Source: CAIQQQ01 sp037445025
GTDB lineage: Bacteria; Pseudomonadota; Alphaproteobacteria; Acetobacterales; Acetobacteraceae
DNA: 64,000 nt
NCBI GenBank assembly: GCA_037445025.1
Contig: JBBILI010000013.1
Span: 66,447-130,446 of the forward strand
Direction: 5' to 3'
Each line of letters begins with the position of its first letter. The first letter of the stretch is position 1. Positions 50,380 to 58,654 of the stretch are shown in pieces. The notes under the pieces are model-generated. The model did not search any database. It was given only the letters and a program-made list of their open reading frames with translations, and was not told the DNA's origin. The position numbers were made by a program, and so were the translations under genes.

Positions 50380-51122
50380 TGACCACACCCGCCCTGGAAC
50401 TCATCAACCTTCAAAAGCGCTTCGGCGGTCTGCACGCCACGCGTGATGTGTCGCTGCGCATCATGCCCGGCGAACGTCGCCTGCTGATCGGCCCCAACGG
50501 TGCGGGCAAGACCACGCTGTTCAACCAGATCGCCGGCGATTTCGTCCCCGATTCCGGCGAGATCCGCCTGTTCGGCCAGGACATGACCCGCCTGCCCACG
50601 CGGCACCGCGTGCATCTCGGCCTCGGCCGCACCTACCAGGTGCTGACCCTGTTCCCGAAGGACACCCTGCAGCATAATGTCGTGCTCTCGCTGCTCGGCC
50701 ACCAGAAGAGCGGCTGGCGCATGCTCGGCGCGCTCTCCGACCGCCGCGAACTGCAGGACCGCGCCGAGGCGGCCCTGGTGCAGGTCGGCCTCGGCAGCGC
50801 CGTGCGCCGGAAGGTGGCGGAAACCTCCTACGGCGAACGCCGCCGCCTCGAACTCGCCATGGCGCTGGCCCAGCAGCCCCGCGTGCTGCTGCTCGACGAG
50901 CCGCTGGCCGGGCTGTCATCGGACGAACGCGAAACCGTCAGTGCGGTGCTGGACGCGATCCCGCGCGATGTCACCATCATTCTGATCGAACACGACATGG
51001 ACGTGGCGCTGGCCTTCGCCGATCGGATCACCCTGCTCAATTTCGGCCAGGTGGTGCTCGAAGGCACGCGCACCGAGGTCACCTCCGATCCCCGCACGCG
51101 GGAGGTGTATCTTGGCCACTGA
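50379..51122 (+). CDS. branched-chain-type ABC transporter ATPase (LivG-like)
   Basis: A 247-residue ABC ATPase with Walker A GPNGAGKTTLF near 34, LivG-type segment GLGRTYQVLTLFPKDT, signature TSYGERRRLELAMALAQQP, Walker B VLLLDEPLAGLSSDE and switch His in LIEHDMD. It overlaps the LivF-like gene by eleven bases. Confidence 0.93.
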   Translation: MTTPALELINLQKRFGGLHATRDVSLRIMPGERRLLIGPNGAGKTTLFNQIAGDFVPDSGEIRLFGQDMTRLPTRHRVHLGLGRTYQVLTLFPKDTLQHNVVLSLLGHQKSGWRMLGALSDRRELQDRAEAALVQVGLGSAVRRKVAETSYGERRRLELAMALAQQPRVLLLDEPLAGLSSDERETVSAVLDAIPRDVTIILIEHDMDVALAFADRITLLNFGQVVLEGTRTEVTSDPRTREVYLGH

Positions 51123-51816
51123 AGCGCTGACCCTGGAGCGCGTCGATTCGTTCTACGGCGACAGCCATGTGCTGCACGGCGTGTCGCTGTCGCTGCGCGA
51201 AGGGGAGCTGCTGGCCTTGCTCGGCCGCAATGGCGCCGGCAAATCGACCACGCTCGGCACCGTCATGGGCTGGCTGCGCCCGCGCCAGGGCGGCATCCAT
51301 TCATTCGGCAAACCGATCGGCTTTCTGCCGCCCGAGGCGATCGTGGCAACCGGCCTCGCTTTGGTGCCGCAGGGGCGGCGCATCTTCCCCACGCTGTCGG
51401 TGCGCGAAAACCTCGTTGTCGCCCAGCGCGGCAAGCGGGCGTGGGACCAGGCCCGCGTGTTCCGCACCTTCCCGCGCCTTGGCGAGCGCAAATCCCAGGC
51501 CGCCGGCTCGCTGTCGGGCGGCGAGCAGCAGATGCTCGCCATCGGCCGCGCGCTGATGGGCAATCCGCGTGTGCTGCTGATGGACGAACCGTCCGAGGGA
51601 CTGGCCCCGCAGATCGTCGCCGAGGTCGGCCGTGTCATTCAGACGTTGCGCAACGAGGGTCTGTCCATCGTGCTGGTGGAACAGAATTTCCGTCTCGCCC
51701 TCGAACTGGCCGACCGCGTCGCCATTCTCAACACCGGCCGCGTGGTGTTCGACGGCACCCCCGCGGCGCTGCAGGCCGACCAAACGATCATCGACCGCCA
51801 TCTCGGCGTCGCCTGA
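51112..51816 (+). CDS. branched-chain-type ABC transporter ATPase (LivF-like)
   Basis: A 234-residue ABC ATPase with Walker A GRNGAGKSTTLG, LVPQGRRIFPTLSVREN, signature GSLSGGEQQMLAIGRALMGNP, Walker B VLLMDEPSEGLAPQIV and LVEQNF. A TTG at 51112 with GGAGG six bases upstream gives the normal LivF start and explains the overlap with the LivG-like gene. Confidence 0.92.
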   Translation: MATEALTLERVDSFYGDSHVLHGVSLSLREGELLALLGRNGAGKSTTLGTVMGWLRPRQGGIHSFGKPIGFLPPEAIVATGLALVPQGRRIFPTLSVRENLVVAQRGKRAWDQARVFRTFPRLGERKSQAAGSLSGGEQQMLAIGRALMGNPRVLLMDEPSEGLAPQIVAEVGRVIQTLRNEGLSIVLVEQNFRLALELADRVAILNTGRVVFDGTPAALQADQTIIDRHLGVA

Positions 51817-51828
51817 AAGGATCATTCC

Positions 51829-52893
51829 ATGACCGAAGAGACCAACCATTACGGCCCCAGCGCCGCGCGCACCCATGGCAGACCGGGCCGCGAGACACGC
51901 CCGAAATCGATCACCATCGACATGCACAGCCACATCTTCGTGCCCGAGGCCGAAGCCTTCGCCGGCCCGCATATCGACATTGCGACCATCCCGATGGCCA
52001 GGCATTCCACCGGCCCGACCCGCGTGCTGAACCGCAAGCAGGACATGGACCGCACGCCCAACATGCTCTCCCACGAGGTGCGGCTGGCGGACATGGAGGC
52101 GCAGGGGATCGACATGCAGGTGGTCATGTCGGCGCCGAACCAGTGCTACAGCACGGTCTCGCCCGAGATCGCGGCCAAGGCGGCGGTGATGGTCAATGAC
52201 GGGGTCGGCGCGTTCGTCGCCAAGATGCCTGACCGGTTCGTGGCGATGGGCACGGTTGCCATGCAGGCGCCGGAGGCGGCGGTGGCCGAGCTGGAGCGCA
52301 TCATGAAGCTCGGCTTCAAGGGTGTGCAGATCCTCACCAACATCAACGGGCTTGAGCTCAGCGACCCGATGTTCGCGCCGTTCTGGGCGGCGGCCGAGCG
52401 GCTGGGCGCCGTGGTGCTGCTGCATCCACTGGGCTTCACCGATGGCCAGCGCATGTCACGGTTCTATTTCAGCAACGTCATCGGCAACCCGCTGGAGACG
52501 ACCATTGCCCTGCATTATCTGATCTTCGACGGGGTGCTGGAGCGGCATCCCAAGCTCAAGATCATCGCCGTGCATGGCGGCGGCTATCTGGCTTCGTATT
52601 CCGGCCGGATCGATCATGCCTGGGGGGCCCGCACGGACGTGCACGGCGACCTGCCGCTGCCGCCGACCACCTACCTCAAGCGAATCTTCTTCGACACCGT
52701 GGTGTTCACGCCTTTGCAGCTGGAGTCTCTCATCAAGACGTTCGGGGTGGGGCAGATCCTGATGGGGACGGACTATCCGTACGACATGGCGGACAGCGAT
52801 CCGATCGGGCATCTGCGGTCTCTGGATGGGTTGGATGAGAACGTGGTTGAGGCAATTGCCGGGGGGAATTCGAAGGCTCTGTTCGGGCTCTGA
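51829..52893 (+). CDS. amidohydrolase family 2 protein (ACMSD-like)
   Basis: The 354-residue TIM-barrel metalloenzyme resembles 2-amino-3-carboxymuconate-semialdehyde decarboxylase-type amidohydrolases. Metal ligands are evident: the HxH pair in ITIDMHSHIFVPE, His in VVLLHPLGFTD, His in IIAVHGGGYLASYSGRIDHAW and Asp in ILMGTDYPYDMADSDP. The family includes decarboxylases of aromatic acids and hydrolases. It lies 12 bases after the ABC importer genes, so a role in degrading the imported compound is likely. The start ATG at 51829 follows AAAGGA. Confidence 0.88.
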   Translation: MTEETNHYGPSAARTHGRPGRETRPKSITIDMHSHIFVPEAEAFAGPHIDIATIPMARHSTGPTRVLNRKQDMDRTPNMLSHEVRLADMEAQGIDMQVVMSAPNQCYSTVSPEIAAKAAVMVNDGVGAFVAKMPDRFVAMGTVAMQAPEAAVAELERIMKLGFKGVQILTNINGLELSDPMFAPFWAAAERLGAVVLLHPLGFTDGQRMSRFYFSNVIGNPLETTIALHYLIFDGVLERHPKLKIIAVHGGGYLASYSGRIDHAWGARTDVHGDLPLPPTTYLKRIFFDTVVFTPLQLESLIKTFGVGQILMGTDYPYDMADSDPIGHLRSLDGLDENVVEAIAGGNSKALFGL

Positions 52894-52911
52894 GCGGCTT
52901 CAGGAAGGCCC

Positions 52912-52970
52912 ACCGCCAAGTCGCCAAGGCGCCAAGAAGACACTCCTTGGCGTCTTGGCGACATGGCGGT
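52912..52970 (+). terminator. 25-bp-arm hairpin after the amidohydrolase gene
   Basis: Arms at 52912-52936 and 52946-52970 pair with two mismatches around a 9-nt loop. They are built from repeats of the word CGCCAAG. The hairpin begins 18 bases after the stop and probably terminates the importer-amidohydrolase transcript, separating it from the amidase pair. Confidence 0.6.
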
Positions 52971-53056
52971 TCATCTTGACGGCCTGCGGCGCCGACGCGG
53001 CTTGTGCAGGCGCAGCATAAGTTGCACGCTCCCGTATCAATCCACGGGAGCCCCCG

Positions 53057-53269
53057 ATGTCCGCAGACCCCAACGAGGCCGCCCTCGCCCTGGAATTCGA
53101 TGTGTTCGCCAAACGCGCCGGGCTCGCCATCGCCGCCGACCGCGTCGAACTTGTCTACGCCGGGTTCAAGGAGATGCGCCGCATGCTCGAGCTGCTGCGC
53201 CAGCCCCGCACCGCCGCCAACGAGCCGGCCGGGTTCCTGGACATGCGTTCCGTGAACCGGGGGCTCTGA
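53057..53269 (+). CDS. AtzG/GatC-like small subunit of amidase
   Basis: The 70-residue protein is helical (FAKRAGLAIAADRVELVYAGFKEMRRML) and ends EPAGFLDMRSVNRGL. This resembles AtzG, a GatC-like partner that wraps the amidase AtzE and is needed for its stability. The amidase gene starts two bases after its stop, strongly supporting a complex. The pattern is short, so the call relies partly on context. Confidence 0.72.
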   Translation: MSADPNEAALALEFDVFAKRAGLAIAADRVELVYAGFKEMRRMLELLRQPRTAANEPAGFLDMRSVNRGL

Positions 53270-53271
53270 GC

Positions 53272-54657
53272 ATGGCCTATGAAAACCTGCCCATCGCCGA
53301 GCTCGGCCGCCAGTTGCGCGCCGGCGAAGTCACGTCCAAGGCGCTCACCGAGGACGCGCTGACCCGCATCGCCGCGATCGATCCCAAGATCAACGCCTTC
53401 ATCACGCTCACCGCTGATTCCGCGCTGGCCGACGCCGCCGCCGCCGATGCGGCCTTCGCCCAGGGCATCGACCACGGCCCGATGCAGGGCATTCCCCATG
53501 CGCTGAAGGACATCTACGACACCGCCGGAATCCGCACCACCTGCCACTCCAAGCTGCGCGAACACAACGTTCCCGCCACAGACTCCGTCGTCGCCGCGAA
53601 GTTCAAGGCGCAGGGTGCGGTGATGCTCGGCAAGCTCTCCACCCATGAATTCGCCCTCGGCGGCCCGAGCTTCGACCTGCCGTTCCCGCCGGCGCGCAAC
53701 CCGTGGAACACCGACCACATCCCCGGTGGCTCATCCTCCGGCTCGGGTGCCGCCGTCGCCGCCGGCCTCGTGCGCATGGCCATGGGGTCGGACACCGGCG
53801 GCTCCATCCGCGGCCCCGCCGCCTATTGCGGCACCATCGGCCTCAAGCCCACCTACGGCCTGGTCTCCCGGCGCGGCATCTTTCCGCTGTCCTTCGCGCT
53901 CGACCATGCCGGGCCATTGGCCTGGACGGTGGAGGACGCCGCCATCGCCATGGAGGTGATCACCGGCTACGACCCGCGCGATCCCGGCAGTGCCGACGTG
54001 CCCACGCCGGATTTCCGCGGCAAGTTGCATGACAGCGTCAAGGGATTGCGCATCGGCGTGCCGCGCCACTTCTTCGCCGGCGCGCCCGGCCTGTCGCTGG
54101 AGGTGCTGGCCGCGTTCGATGCGGCGGTGGACACGCTGAAGCAGCTCGGCGCCATCGTCGAGGACATCGAACTGCCGGACTACGACATCTTCAGCTTCTG
54201 CGGCCGTGTCATCATGCTGTGCGAGGCGTTCGCCATCCACGAGCAGGATTTCCGCAGCCGCCCGCTCGATTTCGGCCTGCTGACCTATCTGCGCATGACC
54301 ATGGGCGCCTTCATCACCGCGGCCGACCTCACCCAGGCACACCGCACACGGCGGCAACTGTCCGAAGCCGTCACGACCAGGCTTGCCAGCTACGACGCGC
54401 TGATCTGCGCCACCGCGCTGGCACCGGCGGCCGCGTTTGCCGACATGCAGCCGGCGGCCTCGAACTGGCCGATGCAGACCATGCCGTTCAACGTCACCGG
54501 CCACCCGGCGCTGGCGATCCCGACGGGCTTCTCCGCCACCGGCCTGCCGCTCGGCATGCAGATCGTCGGCCGCGCCTTCGATGAAGGCACGGTGCTGCGC
54601 ATCGGCGCCGCGTTCGAAGCTGCCACAAAGCTCCACGAAAAACGCCCCATCCTGTAA
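53272..54657 (+). CDS. amidase-signature hydrolase (AtzE/GatA-like)
   Basis: The 461-residue enzyme has the full amidase-signature Ser-cisSer-Lys triad: Lys in MQGIPHALKDIYDTAG near 81, cis-Ser in HIPGGSSSGSGAAVAAGL near 155 and the nucleophile in SDTGGSIRGPAAYCGTIGLKP near 180. It hydrolyses an amide, possibly a carboxyl-urea or carboxamide given its AtzG-like partner. GatA in tRNA amidation is unlikely because gatB is absent and the small subunit is AtzG-like. Its TAA stop lies in a REP hairpin shared with edd. Confidence 0.9.
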   Translation: MAYENLPIAELGRQLRAGEVTSKALTEDALTRIAAIDPKINAFITLTADSALADAAAADAAFAQGIDHGPMQGIPHALKDIYDTAGIRTTCHSKLREHNVPATDSVVAAKFKAQGAVMLGKLSTHEFALGGPSFDLPFPPARNPWNTDHIPGGSSSGSGAAVAAGLVRMAMGSDTGGSIRGPAAYCGTIGLKPTYGLVSRRGIFPLSFALDHAGPLAWTVEDAAIAMEVITGYDPRDPGSADVPTPDFRGKLHDSVKGLRIGVPRHFFAGAPGLSLEVLAAFDAAVDTLKQLGAIVEDIELPDYDIFSFCGRVIMLCEAFAIHEQDFRSRPLDFGLLTYLRMTMGAFITAADLTQAHRTRRQLSEAVTTRLASYDALICATALAPAAAFADMQPAASNWPMQTMPFNVTGHPALAIPTGFSATGLPLGMQIVGRAFDEGTVLRIGAAFEAATKLHEKRPIL

Positions 54658-54687
54658 TCCGCATCGCCCAAGCGCGATGCGGGTTAC
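54654..54687. repeat. single REP hairpin joining amidase and edd stops
   Basis: Arms of 14 bp at 54654-54667 and 54674-54687 pair with one mismatch around CCAAGC. The core CCGCATCGC/GCGATGCGG is the same family as the REP at 11851, with GTAA in place of GTAG at both ends. Both TAA stops, amidase on plus and edd on minus, are inside the element. Confidence 0.8.
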
Positions 54688-56495
54688 GCGAACACGCTCG
54701 CACCGTGATCGGCGCGGCCCACCGTCGCGCGGAACAGGCTGAACAGCTCGCGGCCATGGCCGTGGGCGTTGGTCTCGGGAGCGAGCACGGCCAACGGCCG
54801 CTCAGCGAGTTCCTCGGCTGACACGTCAACAGACAGCACACCGGCCACCGCATCCACCGTGATCATGTCGCCGTCGCGCACCCGGGCGAGCGGTCCGCCA
54901 TCGACACATTCCGGTGTGACATGGATCGCCGCCGGCACCTTGCCGGACGCGCCGGACATGCGGCCGTCCGTGACCAGCGCCACCTGATGGCCGCGCGCCA
55001 TCAGCACGCTGAGCAGCGGCGTCAGCTTGTGCAGCTCCGGCATGCCGTTGGCCTTGGGGCCCTGGAAGCGGATCACGGCCACCATGTCCCCGGTGATCGC
55101 ACCCGCCTTGAACGCCGCCTCCAGCGCCTCCTGGCTGTCGAACACCCGCGCCGGCGCGCGCACCAGGCGATGCTCGGGCTTCACAGCACTGATCTTGATG
55201 ACCGCATTGCCAAGATTGCCGCGCAGGATGCGCAGCCCGCCATCCGCCGCAAACGGCTCGGCCGCTGGCCTGAGCACGGTTTTGTCCGCACTCTCGGCCG
55301 GTGCCGGCGACCACGCCAGCGTGTCACCGTCCATACGGGCTTCGGATCGATACGATGCCAGACCATCGCCGACAATGGTGCGCACATCGTCATGCAGCAG
55401 CCCGTGGTCGAGCAGCTGGCCGATCACGAAGCCGGTGCCGCCAAGGGCTGTGAACCGGTTCACATCGGCCGCCCCATTCGGATAGACGCGCGCCAGCAGC
55501 GGCACCGCTTCTGAGAGGTCGGAGATGTCGTCCCAGGTGAGGATGATGCCGCCGGCGCGGGCCATGGCGAGCAGATGGATCGCGTGGTTGGTCGAGCCGC
55601 CGGTGGCGTGCAGGGCCACGATCGCGTTCACAAAGGCCCGCTCGTCGAGCATGCGGCCGACGGGGGTGAAGCGGTTGCCGAGTGCGGTGATCGACAGCGC
55701 CTGCTTCACCGCGGCCTTGGTCAGCTCCTCGCGCAGCCTGGTGCCGGGATTGACGAAGGCGGCCCCGGGCAGATGCAGGCCCATCACCTCCATCAGCATC
55801 TGGTTGGAATTCGCCGTGCCGTAGAAGGTGCAGGTGCCCGGGCCATGATACGAACGTGATTCGGATTCCAGCAGCTCCGCCCGGCCGATCTTGCCCTCGG
55901 CATAGAGATTGCGAATGCGCGCCTTCTCGTCGTTGGTGATGCCGGAGGTCATCGGCCCCGCCGGAATGAACACCGCCGGCAGATGGCCGAACGCCAGTGC
56001 CCCGATCACCAGGCCCGGCACGATCTTGTCGCAGATGCCGAGATAGACGGCGGCATCGAACATGTCGTGCGACAGCGCGACACCGGTCGCCATGGCGATG
56101 ACGTCGCGCGAGAACAGCGACAGCTCCATGCCCGGGCGGCCCTGGGTGACGCCGTCGCACATGGCGGGCACCCCACCCGCGACCTGCGCCGTGCCGCCGG
56201 CCGCGCGGGCGGCCTCGCGGATCAGGGCGGGATAGGTCTCGTAGGGCTGATGCGCCGAGAGCATGTCGTTATAGGCGGTGACGATGGCGAGGTTGGGCAC
56301 CGTCTCGCCGTGCTGGCGGGCCTTGTCGACAGTCTGGCTCGCCGCGAAGGCGTGCGCGATATTGCCGCAGGCATGCGCGCCGCGCCGTGGGCCCGCTTCA
56401 GCCGCCGCATCGATGCGTTCGATATAGGCCTTCCGGCTGGCATCGCTCCTGCGAACGATCGCCTGGGTGATCTGGGCAATACGCGATGCAACCAC
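54684..56495 (-). CDS. edd: phosphogluconate dehydratase
   Basis: Edd converts 6-phosphogluconate to 2-keto-3-deoxy-6-phosphogluconate, the first committed Entner-Doudoroff step. The 603-residue protein of the IlvD/Edd family has iron-sulfur Cys positions in AGGVPAMCDGVTQGRPGMELSL, VYLGICDKIVPGLV and PGTCTFYGTANSNQML, plus DGRMSGASGKVPAAIHVTPE. The GTG at 56495 follows GGAGG. The eda aldolase gene is not adjacent; next upstream is an AT-rich palindromic block and a sugar importer on the same strand. Confidence 0.95.
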   Translation of the reverse strand: MVASRIAQITQAIVRRSDASRKAYIERIDAAAEAGPRRGAHACGNIAHAFAASQTVDKARQHGETVPNLAIVTAYNDMLSAHQPYETYPALIREAARAAGGTAQVAGGVPAMCDGVTQGRPGMELSLFSRDVIAMATGVALSHDMFDAAVYLGICDKIVPGLVIGALAFGHLPAVFIPAGPMTSGITNDEKARIRNLYAEGKIGRAELLESESRSYHGPGTCTFYGTANSNQMLMEVMGLHLPGAAFVNPGTRLREELTKAAVKQALSITALGNRFTPVGRMLDERAFVNAIVALHATGGSTNHAIHLLAMARAGGIILTWDDISDLSEAVPLLARVYPNGAADVNRFTALGGTGFVIGQLLDHGLLHDDVRTIVGDGLASYRSEARMDGDTLAWSPAPAESADKTVLRPAAEPFAADGGLRILRGNLGNAVIKISAVKPEHRLVRAPARVFDSQEALEAAFKAGAITGDMVAVIRFQGPKANGMPELHKLTPLLSVLMARGHQVALVTDGRMSGASGKVPAAIHVTPECVDGGPLARVRDGDMITVDAVAGVLSVDVSAEELAERPLAVLAPETNAHGHGRELFSLFRATVGRADHGASVFA

Positions 56496-56507
56496 GATGC
56501 GCCTCCT

Positions 56508-56597
56508 GCAAACGGATGAAAGTTTCTTTGCTTCTTTCTTTTCAAAGAAAGAAGTTCTTTTTTGAAAAAAAGAACCAAAAAACTTTCATCCGTTTGC
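56508..56597. repeat. AT-rich inverted-repeat block between sugar importer and edd
   Basis: Outer arms GCAAACGGATGAAAGTTT (56508-56525) and its exact complement (56580-56597) enclose two inner hairpins (CTTCTTTC/GAAAGAAG and GTTCTTTTTT/AAAAAAGAAC). It is by far the most AT-rich stretch nearby. Bases 56551-56586 recur exactly at 63346-63381. The block begins 7 bases past the binding-protein stop, so it probably terminates that transcript and lies just before the edd start. Confidence 0.75.
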
Positions 56598-56604
56598 TCA
56601 CGCC

Positions 56605-57540
56605 TTAGCGGACGGCCGACCAGCCCTTGTAGCTGTTGACGTTGTCGCGCGTCACCAGCACCGAAGGCAGCAGAATCACACTCTTCTCCGGCTTCTTGCC
56701 GGCCAGCGCTTCCACGCCGAGCTTCACCGCCAGGGCGGCCATCGCGTACGGATCCTGGCTGGCAGAGGCCTGGATATCGGCACTCTTCGGATCCTTCAGC
56801 GCCGCCTCGATGTCCGGCGCGCCATCCACCGAGGTGATCATGATGCCCGTGCGGTGCAGCTGCTGCTCGGCAAGCTCCGTGCCGATCGCCTGCGGGTCAT
56901 TGATGGTGAACACCGCATCGATCTTCGGAAACCGCACCAGATGGCTCTGCATCACGTTCAACCCGCCATCACGCGAACCCTTGGCGTCCTGATCGCTGGA
57001 CAGCACCTTGATCCCCGGCGCCTTCGCGAACACCGACTTGCAGCCGTTCACCCGGTCCACCACCGAGGAGACCTGCGGGCCGTTCTGAATGATCACGTCC
57101 CCCTTGCCCTTCAGCTTGTCGACGATGAACTGGCACGAGATGGCACCTGCCTGCACGTTGTCGGTGGTGACGGTGAAGTCAGCCCCCTTGGCGGCGGTGT
57201 CGACGGCCACAACGAGAATGCCCGCCGCCTGCGCCTTCTTGATGGCAGGCTCGAGCGCGTTCACGTCGCCGGGGTTCAGCAGGATCATGTCCACACCGGC
57301 GGCGATGAAATTGTCGATCTGGGTGAACTGCTTGCCCAGATCATAGTCGAACCCCACAGTGAGCACCTTCACGTTGGGGTTGGTCTTCTTCGCCTCGGCC
57401 TCGGCGCCCTTGGAGAGCGCGATGAAGAACGGATTGCCGAGCGAGCCGAGCGAAATGCCGATCGACTTCAATTCCTTCGCCTGGGCGGCGCCGGTGCCGA
57501 GAGCGAGCGCCGCGGTGGCGGCGAGAAGCAGTTTGCGCAT
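56605..57540 (-). CDS. ribose-type sugar ABC transporter substrate-binding protein
   Basis: The 311-residue periplasmic protein has a Sec signal peptide (MRKLLLAATAALALGTGAAQA) and a type I sugar-binding fold: GISLGSLGNPFFIALSKGAEAEAKK, IDNFIAAGVDMILLNPGD, VVAVDTAAKG, FTINDPQAIGTELAEQQ and ITSVDGAPDIEAAL. The ligand is a sugar or sugar-like compound, not identified. A GAGGAAAC lies before the ATG at 57540. It is downstream of the permease and ATPase genes, an order reversed from many rbs operons. Confidence 0.9.
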   Translation of the reverse strand: MRKLLLAATAALALGTGAAQAKELKSIGISLGSLGNPFFIALSKGAEAEAKKTNPNVKVLTVGFDYDLGKQFTQIDNFIAAGVDMILLNPGDVNALEPAIKKAQAAGILVVAVDTAAKGADFTVTTDNVQAGAISCQFIVDKLKGKGDVIIQNGPQVSSVVDRVNGCKSVFAKAPGIKVLSSDQDAKGSRDGGLNVMQSHLVRFPKIDAVFTINDPQAIGTELAEQQLHRTGIMITSVDGAPDIEAALKDPKSADIQASASQDPYAMAALAVKLGVEALAGKKPEKSVILLPSVLVTRDNVNSYKGWSAVR

Positions 57541-57613
57541 GGGTGTTTCCTCATTGTTGCTGCGGTCGAAGCGTTGCGGCGCCGGTGCGACCATCAACCC
57601 GACGCCGATCCTT

Positions 57614-58633
57614 TCAGGTTCGTGCCGAACCTTGGATGCGGTAACGGTCCAGCGCCACGGCGCCGATGATGACCAGACCTTTGATGATGTACTGCCAGAT
57701 GTCGGAGACCCCCACGAGGATCAGCCCGTTGCCCAGCACCGCAATGATCAGCGCGCCGATCAGCGTGCCCCAGATCGAGCCGATACCGCCGACAAAGCTG
57801 GTGCCGCCGAGAATGACGGCGGCGATGGCGTCCAGCTCATAGGACTGGCCAAGCTGCAGCCCGTTGGCGGCATACAGTCGTGCCGCCGACATCACCCCGC
57901 CAAGCCCGGCATACAGGCCGGACAGCGCATAGACAAACAGCAGCACCGCCCACACCTTGATGCCGGAGAGGCGCGAGGCGTCAGGGTTGCCGCCGGTGGC
58001 GTAGATGTGCACGCCCAGCACGGTGCGGCGCAGCAGGAACCAGGTGATCACCACCACCGCCAGCGCGATCACCACCAGCCAGGGCAGGCCCAGCAGCGTG
58101 CCGTTGCCGATGAAGGCAAACGGCAGTTCGGGGTTGAACACCGTGGTGTCGTTGCCGATCAGCCGGGCGATGCCGCGCACGGCGGTGAGCGAGCCCAGCG
58201 TGACGATGAACGGCGGCAATTTCATAAATGCAATGAGCGCGCCGTTGACCAGACCGAAGGCCATGCCGGTGAGCAGGGCGGCGGGTATCCCCAGCAGGCC
58301 AAGACCTTGCAGCTTCGATCCGATCACCGCGACCATGGCACTCGCCGCGAGGATGGAACCTACCGAAAGGTCGATGCCGCCGGTGAGGATCACTACCGTC
58401 ATCCCCGCCGCCAGCACGGTGTTGATCGAGGCCTGCTGCAGAACGATGGACAGGTTCTGCCAGCTCATGAACCGGCCTTCGGCCCAGGCGCCGGCAATGC
58501 CGCCGCTTTCCACGTAGCCGCTCAGCAGCTGGAACATCACGCCCAGCAGCAGCAGGATCGGCAGCATGCCCGCCACCTGAATGGCGGTGCCGATGGCAAG
58601 TTTGCGGCGGGCGGCCTTGGATGTGTCAGACAT
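57614..58633 (-). CDS. ribose-type sugar ABC transporter permease
   Basis: A 339-residue RbsC-type permease with about nine membrane spans, the motif LTGGIDLSVGSILAASAMVAV, TLGSLTAVRGIARLI, ATGGNPDASRLSGIKV and LGGTSFVGGIGSIWGTLIGALI. It works with the ATPase encoded 21 bases upstream and the binding protein 73 bases downstream. Confidence 0.93.
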   Translation of the reverse strand: MSDTSKAARRKLAIGTAIQVAGMLPILLLLGVMFQLLSGYVESGGIAGAWAEGRFMSWQNLSIVLQQASINTVLAAGMTVVILTGGIDLSVGSILAASAMVAVIGSKLQGLGLLGIPAALLTGMAFGLVNGALIAFMKLPPFIVTLGSLTAVRGIARLIGNDTTVFNPELPFAFIGNGTLLGLPWLVVIALAVVVITWFLLRRTVLGVHIYATGGNPDASRLSGIKVWAVLLFVYALSGLYAGLGGVMSAARLYAANGLQLGQSYELDAIAAVILGGTSFVGGIGSIWGTLIGALIIAVLGNGLILVGVSDIWQYIIKGLVIIGAVALDRYRIQGSART

Positions 58634-58654
58634 GGTGGTCCTCCCTGCGCCGCT

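Noticed and set aside
53272..54657. GatA subunit of the tRNA amidotransferase
   Set aside because: No gatB nearby, the partner looks like AtzG rather than GatC, and the neighbourhood is catabolic.
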